DNA of 64,000 bases, from NCBI GenBank assembly GCA_038144425.1, contig JAYQNS010000004.1, forward strand, positions 930,001 through 994,000, read 5' to 3'. This document shows positions 35,948-44,144 of the stretch, piece after piece. Source of the stretch: Salivita marina. GTDB lineage: Bacteria > Pseudomonadota > Gammaproteobacteria > Pseudomonadales > Azotimanducaceae. A program made the translations under genes and the position numbers. Position 1 is the stretch's first letter; each line of letters opens with the position of its first letter. A model generated the notes under the pieces. The model ran no database searches and had not been told where the DNA came from. It saw nothing but the letters and a program-made list of their open reading frames with translations.

Positions 35948-36508
35948 CTAGGGTCTGCGCCCTAGGGCGGTGCGAAGCACGTAAAAGGTTCGCTCGGCTT
36001 CTGCGAGGGTGCGGCCCCCTGCATCCAATCGCTTAATGAGGAGGGTGTGCTCGCCCCGGGCAAGGCGTGTCAGGACTGCCGCTGGGGTCTCGGTGGTCAT
36101 GAGCGTCTGCCCGTCCAGTTGCAGGCGCAGTCGCTCCCCGGGCGCAAGACCAGGGTTCAGGGACAGGGATAGGGGAACCGCACCGTTGTTGGCTCGAATC
36201 GCCTCCCCAGGGCTCGGGGAGAGAATCGCGATGGCGGATTTCGGAGAGATCTGCCCGGAGGGTTCGGAAGGCGCAGAGGGGTCGTCGGTGGCCGGCGGGC
36301 CCGACTCGTGATCGGAGCTTGGAACCTGCAGGGCGGGGAAGGCCGAGGGTGTGCCTAGGGTGACTGACGGGTTTGGTTGCGTCGCGGGACGATCGGTAAA
36401 TTTCGGCGCCTGGTTGGGGTAATCGAGCCGGTAAATTGGCGCATCGGCGCCGGCCGGGTTGGCGACGAGGCCCGGGAGAAGAAGAAGGGTGGGGGCAAGA
36501 CCTCTCAT
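35948..36508 (-). CDS. Exported DUF4124-like protein
   Basis: 186 residues with a signal peptide (cleaved near AGADA). The start of the mature part, IYRLDYPNQAPKFTDRP, fits the DUF4124 pattern (tyrosine-rich strand, then F-T/S-D-R-P). A low-complexity proline/serine/aspartate linker (residues about 60-85) leads to a beta-rich C-terminal domain with PSPGEAIRANNG. Genes of this type are commonly found between glnA and ntrB in gammaproteobacteria. Function is unknown; the product is periplasmic. Confidence 0.75.
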   Translation of the reverse strand: MRGLAPTLLLLPGLVANPAGADAPIYRLDYPNQAPKFTDRPATQPNPSVTLGTPSAFPALQVPSSDHESGPPATDDPSAPSEPSGQISPKSAIAILSPSPGEAIRANNGAVPLSLSLNPGLAPGERLRLQLDGQTLMTTETPAAVLTRLARGEHTLLIKRLDAGGRTLAEAERTFYVLRTALGRRP

Positions 36509-36538
36509 GTTTGGCGCTTAGCCTCAAAGAGCAGGCAT

Positions 36539-36568
36539 AAAAAAGGGCGCCCTGTGGCGCCCCTTTTG
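36539..36568 (-). terminator. Intrinsic terminator of glnA
   Basis: GGGCGCC (36546-36552) and GGCGCCC (36557-36563) form a stem with a four-base loop. On the minus strand it is followed by a run of seven T (plus A at 36539-36545). It lies 18 bases beyond the glnA stop. Confidence 0.85.
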
Positions 36569-36585
36569 ATCCTGAAAACAATCGC

Positions 36586-37998
36586 TTAGCAGGAGTAGTA
36601 GAGCTGGAATTCCACGGGGTGGGTCTGCATGCGCAGGGCCGTGACCTCTTCCATCTTAAGATCGATGTAAGCGTCGATCTGATCATCCGTGAAAACACCC
36701 CCTTCCGTGAGGAAGGCTCGATCGGCGTCAAGGGCCGCAAGGGCTTCGTCGAGACCGGCGCAGACCGTGGGAAGGCCCGCCAGCTCTTCCGCGGGCAGAT
36801 CGTAGAGATCCTTGTCCATCGCTTCGCCGGGGTGGATCTTGTTCTTGATCCCGTCAAGGCCGGCCATGAGCATGGCGGAGAAGGCTAGGTAGGGATTTGC
36901 CGTCGGATCGGGGAAGCGCACCTCGATGCGGTAGGCGCGGGGGTTGCCGCCCTGGATGTAGGGGATTCGGATCGACGCGCTGCGGTTCCGCGCCGAGTAG
37001 GCCAGAATTACCGGTGCTTCGAAGCCGGGAACGAGGCGCTTGTAGCTGTTGGTGCTGGCGTTGGTGAAAGCGTTCAGGGCCTTAGCATGCTTGATGATGC
37101 CGCCGATGTAGTAAAGCGCGGTTTCTGACAGGCCTGCGTAGGCGTCGCCATGGAACAGGTTTTCGCCGCCCTTCGCGATGGATTGGTGAACGTGCATTCC
37201 AGAACCGTTGTCACCCACCAACGGCTTGGGCATGAAGGTCGCCGTTTTCCCGTAGGCGTGTGCCACGTTGTGCACGCAGTACTTGTAGATCTGAAGTTCG
37301 TCAGCTTTCTTGACCAGAGTATTGAACTTCACCCCAATCTCGTTCTGGCAGGCCGTGGCCACTTCGTGGTGATGTACGTCGATGGTGAGGCCCATCTGCT
37401 CCATGGCGTTGCACATGGCGTTCCGCAGGTCGAAGGAGGAATCCACCGGAGGCACGGGGAAGTAGCCACCCTTCACCCGAGGGCGGTGGCCCATGTTGCC
37501 GCCTTCGAATTCCGCGTTGGACTCCCAGGCAGCCTCCTCGGCGCTCACGGCATAGGAGGCGCGGCCCATTTCGACCTGGAAACGAACGTCATCGAAGACG
37601 AAGAATTCCGCTTCCGGGCCGAAGTAGGCTTCTTCGCCGAGGCCCGAAGATTGAAGGTAGGCTTCGGCGCGCTTTGCCGTGCTCCGGGGGTCCCGGGCGT
37701 AAAGCTGCATGGTGCTTGGCTCAACGATGTCGCAACGGACAAGCAGGGTGGTGTCTTCCGCAAAGGGATCGAGCACTGCAGTCTCGTCGTCGGGCATGAG
37801 GATCATGTCCGACTCATTGATGCCCTTCCACCCGGCGATGGAGGAGCCGTCGAACATGGCACCGTTGGTCATGAAGTCTTCGTCCACAACCTTAGCGGGG
37901 AAGGTGGTGTGCTGCTCCTTGCCCCGGGGGTCCGTGAAGCGGAGGTCGACCCACTTCACACTGTGTTCTTCAATCATCGCCAGGGTTTTCAACGACAT
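36586..37998 (-). CDS. glnA: Glutamine synthetase type I
   Basis: 470 residues. Makes glutamine from glutamate, ammonia and ATP. Visible: the MFDGSSIAGWKGI latch near residue 50, EAEFFVF and VHHHEVATACQNEIG metal-binding segments, GDNGSGMHVHQSI, NPYLAFSAMLMAGLDG, and the adenylylation tyrosine in LYDLPAEE near residue 398. It is therefore the adenylylated GSI-beta form. The ATG at 37998 has a GGAGAGC site. The long upstream region holds NtrC-like sites and a sigma-54-like promoter, and ntrBC lie downstream on the same strand. Confidence 0.97.
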   Translation of the reverse strand: MSLKTLAMIEEHSVKWVDLRFTDPRGKEQHTTFPAKVVDEDFMTNGAMFDGSSIAGWKGINESDMILMPDDETAVLDPFAEDTTLLVRCDIVEPSTMQLYARDPRSTAKRAEAYLQSSGLGEEAYFGPEAEFFVFDDVRFQVEMGRASYAVSAEEAAWESNAEFEGGNMGHRPRVKGGYFPVPPVDSSFDLRNAMCNAMEQMGLTIDVHHHEVATACQNEIGVKFNTLVKKADELQIYKYCVHNVAHAYGKTATFMPKPLVGDNGSGMHVHQSIAKGGENLFHGDAYAGLSETALYYIGGIIKHAKALNAFTNASTNSYKRLVPGFEAPVILAYSARNRSASIRIPYIQGGNPRAYRIEVRFPDPTANPYLAFSAMLMAGLDGIKNKIHPGEAMDKDLYDLPAEELAGLPTVCAGLDEALAALDADRAFLTEGGVFTDDQIDAYIDLKMEEVTALRMQTHPVEFQLYYSC

Positions 37999-38128
37999 GG
38001 TTCGCTCTCCGCAAAAAACGTTGGTGTCATAATGGATTGCCCCCCAAGGGGACCTAACGCCCCGAGGCCTGGGTCGCAGACGGCGCGGACGCCTAGACGC
38101 ACCCGGTTTGGGCATTCAGAAGGTGAGA

Positions 38129-38145
38129 CGCAAGGATCATGCCGT
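38129..38145 (-). promoter_or_regulatory. Candidate sigma-54 promoter of glnA
   Basis: On the minus strand the sequence reads CGGCATGATCCTTGCG. It has GG and GC doublets (the -24 and -12 elements) separated by exactly ten bases, and TTGC matches the -12 consensus. It lies about 130 bases upstream of the glnA start and 65-120 bases downstream of the two NtrC-like sites, the normal order for an NtrC-activated promoter. Confidence 0.5.
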
Positions 38146-38207
38146 GTCCAAGTCGGTCTCAAATCGGGGATTTAGCGGCAGGTTGCCTCGATTGGTGCCC
38201 ATGGAGC

Positions 38208-38251
38208 GCGCTAAAATAGTGCGTAAAATTGACGGTGCACTATTTTAAGGC
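38208..38251 (-). promoter_or_regulatory. Pair of NtrC-like enhancer sites upstream of glnA
   Basis: The first site is GCGC-TAAAATA-GTGC at 38208-38222 and the second is GCAC-TATTTTA-AGGC at 38237-38251. Their centres are 29 bases apart, close to three helical turns. Each differs from the GCAC-N7-GTGC dyad by one or two bases. Paired sites of this kind let two NtrC dimers assemble into the activator. Confidence 0.5.
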
Positions 38252-38324
38252 GTATCTAGGGCCGGGTCCCGTGCGTCCTCAAAGGTTTTCTGGATTCGTC
38301 GTCCCCTTTGTGCGCGACCCTGCC

Positions 38325-38330
38325 TATAAT
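38325..38330 (+). promoter_or_regulatory. Probable -10 box of the typA promoter
   Basis: A perfect TATAAT 34 bases before the GTG start of typA, in otherwise GC-rich sequence. No -35 box at 16-18 bases is convincing. Confidence 0.45.
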
Positions 38331-38363
38331 GCGCCGCCCCCAACAACCCCCAGGCGGTTTCCC

Positions 38364-40199
38364 GTGCACGCTAAAGATTCTGGCTTCTCTCAGGCCATTC
38401 GAAACGTTGCCATTATTGCTCACGTCGATCATGGCAAGACGACCCTTGTCGACCGCCTGCTTCAGCTCGCCGGGGCCATAGCCCCCGGGCAGGCGGAGCG
38501 GGTTATGGATAACCAGGATCTAGAAAAGGAGCGGGGTATTACGATCCTCGCGAAGAACACGGCGCTGGACTGGAAAGGGGTGCGCATCAATATTGTGGAT
38601 ACCCCGGGACACGCGGACTTCGGTGGCGAAGTCGAGCGCGTGCTCTCCATGGTGGATAGCGTGCTCCTGCTGGTGGATGCCGTGGACGGCCCCATGCCGC
38701 AAACCCGTTTCGTTACCCGCAAGGCCTTCGCTCAGAAGCTCGCCCCCATCGTGGTAATCAATAAGGTAGACCGGGAAGGGGCACGGGCCGATTGGGTTGA
38801 GGGAGAAGTCTTTGACCTCTTTGATCGCCTTGGCGCCAGCGAGGAGCAGCTCGACTTCCGCACCGTTTATGCCTCTGCGCTGCTTGGACGTGCCGGTAGC
38901 GATCCGGATGATCTCGAAGAGGATATGCGCCTCATCCTCGACACCATCGTGGAACATGTCCCCGCCCCGCAGGTGGATCCGGAAGGGGCCTTCCAGATGC
39001 AAATCAGCGCGCTGGATTACTCCAGCTACGTGGGCGTCATCGGTCTTGGCCGCATTCAGCGTGGTGTCGCGCGCCCGGGCATGCCCGTTACCGTGGAAAA
39101 TCGGGAAGGGGCACGACGAAATGCTCGTATCCTCTCGGTGCTGGGTTATGCAGGGCTCGAGCGCAAGGACGTCGCGGAAGCGCGGGCGGGAGATATCGTC
39201 AGCATCACAGGCATCGATGAGCTGGCGATCTCTGACACGCTCTGCGACCCCTCGGCGATGGAAGCCCTGCCAGCCCTCACGGTGGACGAGCCCACGGTGT
39301 CCATGACCTTTCAGGTCAACACCTCGCCCTTTGCCGGGCGCGATGGCAAATTCCTGACGAGCCGGCAGATTCGCGCCCGCCTCGACAAGGAGCTGCTCTA
39401 TAACGTGGCGCTTCGGGTCGAAGATACCGCGCATCCTGATCAGTTTCGTGTATCGGGCCGGGGCGAACTGCACCTCTCCGTCCTTCTCGAGACCATGCGC
39501 CGGGAGGGCTACGAGCTTGGGGTTTCTCGCCCCGAGGTGGTCCTGCGGGAGGGCGAAAACGGTCGGGAAGAACCGATCGAATCCCTGGTGATCGACGTAG
39601 AAGAGCAGCATCAGGGTACGGTCATGGAAGTGCTCGGGCAGCGCCGGGGCAATCTTCAGAACATGGTGCCCGATGGCCGAGGCCGGGTGCGTCTGGATTA
39701 TCTAATTCCCTCCCGGGGGCTGATCGGCCTGCGCGGACAGTTTCTGTCCATGACCTCCGGCAGCGGCATTTTGACTTCGACCTTCTCCCACTGGGATGGC
39801 TATCAGCCGGGGTCGGCAGGGGAGCGGATCAACGGCGTGCTCGTGTCTAACGTACAAGGGAAGGCGACGGCCTTCGCTCTCTTCAACCTCCAGCAGCGTG
39901 GCCGAATGATGGTGGAGCCCGGGATCGACGTTTACGAAGGCATGATCGTGGGCATTCACAGCCGCGGGAATGATCTTCCGGTGAATCCCACGAAAGAGAA
40001 GCAGTTGACCAACATCCGCGCCGCGGGCAGCGACGAAAACATGATCCTGACCCCGCCGGTGCGCATGACCCTTGAGCAAGCCCTTGAGTTCATCGAGGAA
40101 GATGAGCTTGTGGAACTTACCCCTGCGGCCATTCGCGTGCGCAAGAAGTTCCTAAAGGAGCACGAGCGCCGCCGCCAGGAACGCAGTAAAGAGGCATGA
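38364..40199 (+). CDS. typA: Ribosome-associated GTPase TypA/BipA
   Basis: 611 residues from the GTG at 38364. The G domain has AHVDHGKTTLVD (P loop), the switch segment EKERGITILAKN, DTPGHADFGG and NKVDREGA. EF-G-like domains III and V and the TypA-specific C-terminal domain follow, with GRGELHLSVLLETMRREGYE and VRLDYLIPSRGLIGLR. It binds 70S ribosomes and aids 50S assembly under stress. The upstream in-frame ATG at 38229 is rejected, because the TATAAT box would then lie inside the gene. dtd overlaps its end by four bases. Confidence 0.96.
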   Translation: MHAKDSGFSQAIRNVAIIAHVDHGKTTLVDRLLQLAGAIAPGQAERVMDNQDLEKERGITILAKNTALDWKGVRINIVDTPGHADFGGEVERVLSMVDSVLLLVDAVDGPMPQTRFVTRKAFAQKLAPIVVINKVDREGARADWVEGEVFDLFDRLGASEEQLDFRTVYASALLGRAGSDPDDLEEDMRLILDTIVEHVPAPQVDPEGAFQMQISALDYSSYVGVIGLGRIQRGVARPGMPVTVENREGARRNARILSVLGYAGLERKDVAEARAGDIVSITGIDELAISDTLCDPSAMEALPALTVDEPTVSMTFQVNTSPFAGRDGKFLTSRQIRARLDKELLYNVALRVEDTAHPDQFRVSGRGELHLSVLLETMRREGYELGVSRPEVVLREGENGREEPIESLVIDVEEQHQGTVMEVLGQRRGNLQNMVPDGRGRVRLDYLIPSRGLIGLRGQFLSMTSGSGILTSTFSHWDGYQPGSAGERINGVLVSNVQGKATAFALFNLQQRGRMMVEPGIDVYEGMIVGIHSRGNDLPVNPTKEKQLTNIRAAGSDENMILTPPVRMTLEQALEFIEEDELVELTPAAIRVRKKFLKEHERRRQERSKEA

Positions 40200-40648
40200 A
40201 GGCCCTGGTGCAGCGCGTTCTTCAAGCCGAAGTGCGGGTGGAGGGCGCGTCCGTCGGCGCCATCGGCCCCGGCGTGTTGCTCTTCCTCGGCATCGAGCAG
40301 GGGGACGGGGCAGCGCAAATTCCCCGCCTGGTCGAGCGGGTACTTGGGCTTCGGATTTTCCCGAGTGAGGGGCGGCCGCTGGATAAGCCCTTGGATCGAA
40401 GCTTAAGCGAGGTCGGGGGCGGGCTCTTAGTGGTGTCCCAGTTCACCCTCGCGGCGGATACGCGGCGCGGTCGCCGTCCAAGCCTTTCCTCCGCGGCGCC
40501 GCCCGCGGTGGCCGAACCCCTCTACGAAGCCTTTTTAAAGGAAGCTCATCGGCAGCACGGAGGCGCGGTGGAGGCGGGGCGCTTTGGTGCGGACATGAAG
40601 GTGGGGCTGGTGAATGATGGCCCTCTGACCTTCTGGCTCGAAGGCTAG
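40196..40648 (+). CDS. dtd: D-aminoacyl-tRNA deacylase
   Basis: 150 residues. Removes D-amino acids and glycine wrongly attached to tRNAs. The two signature motifs are present: SQFTLAADTRRGRRPS near residue 82 and the cross-subunit NDGPLTFWLE at the C-terminus, in place of the more usual NxGP wording. It overlaps typA by four bases (ATGA) and tatC, converging, by four bases. Confidence 0.94.
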   Translation: MKALVQRVLQAEVRVEGASVGAIGPGVLLFLGIEQGDGAAQIPRLVERVLGLRIFPSEGRPLDKPLDRSLSEVGGGLLVVSQFTLAADTRRGRRPSLSSAAPPAVAEPLYEAFLKEAHRQHGGAVEAGRFGADMKVGLVNDGPLTFWLEG

Positions 40649-41409
40649 GCCGCGTCCTCTGGATCCCCTTCGCTTTCTGGCCGGACGAAGGCCGCGAAGA
40701 AAATCCCCACCTCGTAAAGCGCCCACATGGGCACCGCCAGTAGGATCTGGCTGATCACGTCCGGGGGCGTTAGCAACATGCCCACCACGAAGCACCCAAC
40801 GATCACGTAGGCCCGCTTTTCCCGCAGTGCTTCGGCGTTAGTGACCCCAGAGGCGACAAGGAGCAGCGTGGCTACGGGGATTTCGAAGGCAAAGCCAAAG
40901 GCAAAAAACAGTTTCAGCACGAAATCGAGGTAGCGGTTGATGTCGGTCATGATCGCCACCCCGGCGGGGCCGACGCTGGTCAAGAAGCCGAAGATCAGCG
41001 GGAACACGGCGAAGTAGGCAAAGGCAATGCCTGCGTAAAACAGCAGGATACTCGACAACAGTAACGGTACCGCTAGCCGCTTCTCGTGCTTGTAAAGCCC
41101 GGGGGAAACAAAGCTCCAGAGCTGATGAAGCACGTAGGGAATGGCGAGAAAAAAGGCCATGATCAGGGACAGCTTAAAGGGTGTGAGGAAGGGAGAGGCC
41201 ACTTCCGTGGCGATCATGGTGGAGCCTTCCGGCAGCACGGCCCGCAGCGGTTCGGAAACGAATTCGTAAAGGTCGTTGGCGAAGTAAAACAGTGGAAAGA
41301 AGATCACCAACACCGATAGCACGGCGCGCAGCACCCTGCTTCGAAGCTCCGCCAGGTGAGCCAGCAGGGGTTGGGTTTCTTCGTCCACCGCGTAATCGTC
41401 TTTCTTCAC
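40645..41409 (-). CDS. tatC: Sec-independent translocase subunit TatC
   Basis: 254 residues with six membrane helices. The conserved cytoplasmic N-terminus (LLAHLAELRSRVLRAV) and the FVSPGLYKHEKR loop with the signal-binding glutamate are visible, as are FAFGFAFEIPVA and LTPPDVISQILLAVPMWALYE. TatC recognises twin-arginine signals. It overlaps tatB by four bases. A likely client in this window is the exported amine oxidase. Confidence 0.96.
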   Translation of the reverse strand: MKKDDYAVDEETQPLLAHLAELRSRVLRAVLSVLVIFFPLFYFANDLYEFVSEPLRAVLPEGSTMIATEVASPFLTPFKLSLIMAFFLAIPYVLHQLWSFVSPGLYKHEKRLAVPLLLSSILLFYAGIAFAYFAVFPLIFGFLTSVGPAGVAIMTDINRYLDFVLKLFFAFGFAFEIPVATLLLVASGVTNAEALREKRAYVIVGCFVVGMLLTPPDVISQILLAVPMWALYEVGIFFAAFVRPESEGDPEDAA

Positions 41410-41861
41410 GCCTTGCCGCCCGTGTCATGCGTCTCCCTGGGAAGGGCTAGCTCGTCCTGGGGGGGCTGCTGAGAAGCCTCCGCTTCGGCGTCTGCTTCCG
41501 ATTCCCCTTCCCCCTCGGTGGAAGGGGGTTCGACCGCGGGAGGGGGACGGAGCGCGTCCTCTGCCGCCGTGAGTTCGGCCTTGGTGGTTTGCCCCAGCGT
41601 CTTCAGGGACTGCTCTGCCCCCTTGAGGTCCTCCTCGAGGCGCTTAGCGTCCTCCATGATGCGTGCGTTATGGAGCTCTCGGCGAAGATCGTCGGCGCCC
41701 ACTTCTCGCTCAAGTTCGGCCTTCAGCGTATCGAAGCTGCGCCGCGCCGAGCCCGCCACCCGGCCCACGGTCCGCAGGACCTCGGGCAGGCGCTCCGGGC
41801 CGACGACCAGAAGGAGCACGAGCGCAACGATCAGCAGCTCAGGGAAGCCGATATCGAACAT
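41406..41861 (-). CDS. tatB: Sec-independent translocase subunit TatB
   Basis: 151 residues. A short N-terminal membrane helix (FDIGFPELLIVALVLLLVVG) ends with the conserved PERLPEVLRTVGR hinge and amphipathic helix, then a charged helix and a low-complexity tail of glutamate, alanine and proline. TatB works with TatC to receive the twin-arginine signal. The gene lies 18 bases after tatA and overlaps tatC. Confidence 0.95.
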   Translation of the reverse strand: MFDIGFPELLIVALVLLLVVGPERLPEVLRTVGRVAGSARRSFDTLKAELEREVGADDLRRELHNARIMEDAKRLEEDLKGAEQSLKTLGQTTKAELTAAEDALRPPPAVEPPSTEGEGESEADAEAEASQQPPQDELALPRETHDTGGKA

Positions 41862-41879
41862 GGCGAGGGCAGGTTCCGC

Positions 41880-42113
41880 TTAAACGGTGTTTTTGGCTTT
41901 TTCTTGCTCGCTGGCGCTGCTCGCCTGGGCCTGGCCTTCCAGGACCTCTGGGCTCGCTTCCGCCGCCTTGCCATCCTCCTCCTTCATGGCCTTGCGGAAC
42001 CCCTTGATGGCGCCGCCGAGGTCGCCGCCGAGATTGCGCAGACGCTTGGTGCCGAAGAGGAGCAGCACGATTGCCAGGATGATCAATAGTTCGGTAACGC
42101 TCAGGCCAAACAT
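41880..42113 (-). CDS. tatA: Sec-independent translocase subunit TatA
   Basis: 77 residues. FGLSVTELLIILAIVLLLFGTKRLRNLG is the membrane helix and hinge, followed by the amphipathic helix GGAIKGFRKAMKEE. TatA polymerises to form the passage for folded proteins. The ATG at 42113 has AGGAGAG upstream; the in-frame extension to 42176 would overlap hisE and is not supported. The gene follows hisE. Confidence 0.95.
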   Translation of the reverse strand: MFGLSVTELLIILAIVLLLFGTKRLRNLGGDLGGAIKGFRKAMKEEDGKAAEASPEVLEGQAQASSASEQEKAKNTV

Positions 42114-42123
42114 GGTCGCTCTC

Positions 42124-42468
42124 CTATAGGTCTTGGGCTGGGGCCCGCTGGGCCTTCTCGTCGTGGCCCGATACACCGAAGCGGCGTTGTAGCTCTTCGG
42201 CGATATCCTCTGAGCTGAGGTCTAGGGATTTCAGCAGCACTAAGCAGTGAAACCAGAGGTCCGCAGCTTCGTGTACCACCGCTTTCTGGTCGCCCCCGGT
42301 CGCGCAATCCTTGGCCGCGATGAGAAGCTCCGTGCTCTCCTCTCCGATCTTTTCCAGGATCTTATTCACGCCCTTTGCGTAGAGGCTCGCCACGTAGGAC
42401 GACTCCGGGGCCGCGCCGCGGCGCGCCTCAAGAAGGGTATCTAGGGCCTGGAAGATTGGGTGGTTCAT
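42124..42468 (-). CDS. hisE: Phosphoribosyl-ATP pyrophosphatase
   Basis: 114 residues, single-function HisE of the MazG-like all-alpha fold. The motif GEESTELLIAAKD with the metal-binding glutamates and HEAADLWFHCLVLL are clear. It carries out the second step of histidine synthesis. In Pseudomonas hisI lies directly upstream in this cluster; here the gap to ubiB is only 47 bases, so hisI is missing from this place. Confidence 0.94.
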   Translation of the reverse strand: MNHPIFQALDTLLEARRGAAPESSYVASLYAKGVNKILEKIGEESTELLIAAKDCATGGDQKAVVHEAADLWFHCLVLLKSLDLSSEDIAEELQRRFGVSGHDEKAQRAPAQDL

Positions 42469-42515
42469 GACCTGACTGTTCTCGCGACCTGAAGCGCCAG
42501 CATACCCGACTCCTC

Positions 42516-44144
42516 CTAGGAGTGTCGCCGGGAAAGGATCGTCAGCGCCAGGCCCAGGCCCAGGGTGGCGAGGCCCACGGGCGCCGGGGGGGCGCCGGCC
42601 AGCAGCGCCCCGCCAAGCCCCAGCGCTGTCAGGCCCGCGAGCACCGGTGCCCAGGGCGTGGGCTTTGGCTGGCGAAGGGCTTCGAGCTCGCGCTGCAGCG
42701 CGGCGATTTTCTCATCCCGGGCCGCCTCTCGTTCGGGCAGGCCCGGTAAGCGTTGGGCCACCTCCAGCATGGGCGTCAAGGTGCGACGGACCCGGTTTAA
42801 GGGGTTCAGCTGGCGGGCGAGCCAGCGCTCCATGAAGGGCTTGGCCGTCTTCCAAAGATCGAGCTCTGGGTATAGCTGGCGCCCGAGGCCCTCGATATTG
42901 AGCAAGGTTTTCTGCAGCAGCACGAGCTGGGGCTGCACCGTCATATCAAAGGCCCGGGCAGTGTCGAAAAGGGTTAGGAGAAAATGCCCGAAGGAAATCT
43001 CCGCCAGGGGCCTTTCAAAGAGCGGTTCGCAGACTTCGCGAATCACCCGTTCGAAGGCGGCTGCGTCGGTATGGGGCGGTACCCACCCGGAGGCGATGTG
43101 GAGCCGAGCGACCTCCGCGTAATCCTGATTGAAGAAGGCCAAGAGGTTTCGTGCGAGGTAATCCTGATCGACTTCCGTTAGCGTGCCGATGATGGCGCAG
43201 TCGATAGCGATATAGCTGGGGTTGGCAGGGTCCGTGAGGTCCACAAAGATATTGCCGGGGTGCATATCGGCATGGAAAAAATTGTCTTCGAAGACCTGGG
43301 TAAAGAAAGTTTCCACGCCCCGGTTGGCGAGGACCTCAAAGTTGGTATCTGCGGCCCTAAGGGCTTCGAGATCCCCGATGGGGGTAGCGGTGATGCGCTC
43401 TAGGACGAGTACGTCTTCCCGACATAGGGGCCACTGCACCTTGGGGACGTAGAGCAGCGGAGAGGCGCGAAAATTCCGGCGAAGCTGGGAGGTATTCGCG
43501 GCCTCGGCGAGGAGGTCGAGCTCGCCGGTGATGGTGACCGCATAGTCCTCAACCACCTCCCGAGGCCGGAGCCGGCGAGCCTCCGGCCAAACCCGTGGCA
43601 GGGCCCGGGCGAGGGTGCGCAGCAGTGCCAGATCGTCAGCGATGGTGCGTTCGATGCCAGGGCGGCGCAACTTAACCACCACGGCCTCGCCATCCGGAAG
43701 CCGAGCGCCGTGAACCTGCGCAATGCTCGCGGAGGCCAGAGGCGTGGCCTCAAAGCTTTCGAAGAAGTTCGGGAGGGGGCCGCCGAGGGCGCCTTCCAGC
43801 GTTCGGCGAGCCAGCGATTCATCGATGGGGGTTACCTGGTCCTGAAGCTTTTTGAGGCTTGCCGCGTAGGCTGGGGTGAGGAGGTCCGGACGTGATGACA
43901 ACAGCTGGCCAAATTTCACGAAGATGGGTCCAAGGGCCTCAATGGCGAGGCGCAGCCGTTCCGGTCCGGAGCGGCGCCCCGCAGGGAAGAGGGCCAGCAG
44001 GGCAAGGAAGAAGCGCAGGGGGGCAGGTAGGGCCCCTGGAGAGAGACCCAGGTCACGGGGAATTTGGTCGAGGCGGAAGCGCAGGATAACCCAGGCAATG
44101 CGCAGGGCGCTGCGCCGCGCGGTTCCCGCCGCTGGGGTGGTCAC
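42516..44144 (-). CDS. ubiB: Ubiquinone biosynthesis kinase-like protein UbiB
   Basis: 542 residues. An atypical ADCK/ABC1 kinase fold needed for ubiquinone synthesis. The KxGQ-like segment FVKFGQLLSSRPDLL, the alanine-rich loop ASASIAQVHGA, FFHADMHPGNIFVD and the metal loop AIDCAIIG are present; the last has alanine where E. coli has glycine. Two C-terminal membrane helices (residues about 495-537) anchor it. It overlaps ubiJ by four bases. Confidence 0.94.
   Translation of the reverse strand: MTTPAAGTARRSALRIAWVILRFRLDQIPRDLGLSPGALPAPLRFFLALLALFPAGRRSGPERLRLAIEALGPIFVKFGQLLSSRPDLLTPAYAASLKKLQDQVTPIDESLARRTLEGALGGPLPNFFESFEATPLASASIAQVHGARLPDGEAVVVKLRRPGIERTIADDLALLRTLARALPRVWPEARRLRPREVVEDYAVTITGELDLLAEAANTSQLRRNFRASPLLYVPKVQWPLCREDVLVLERITATPIGDLEALRAADTNFEVLANRGVETFFTQVFEDNFFHADMHPGNIFVDLTDPANPSYIAIDCAIIGTLTEVDQDYLARNLLAFFNQDYAEVARLHIASGWVPPHTDAAAFERVIREVCEPLFERPLAEISFGHFLLTLFDTARAFDMTVQPQLVLLQKTLLNIEGLGRQLYPELDLWKTAKPFMERWLARQLNPLNRVRRTLTPMLEVAQRLPGLPEREAARDEKIAALQRELEALRQPKPTPWAPVLAGLTALGLGGALLAGAPPAPVGLATLGLGLALTILSRRHS

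Noticed and set aside
37150..38175. A 341-codon plus-strand frame
   Set aside because: It is the complement of glnA and has no family features.
38181..38200. Another sigma-54-like sequence upstream of glnA
   Set aside because: The distance between the GG and GC doublets is 11 or 12 bases instead of 10, and it lies too close to the NtrC-like sites.
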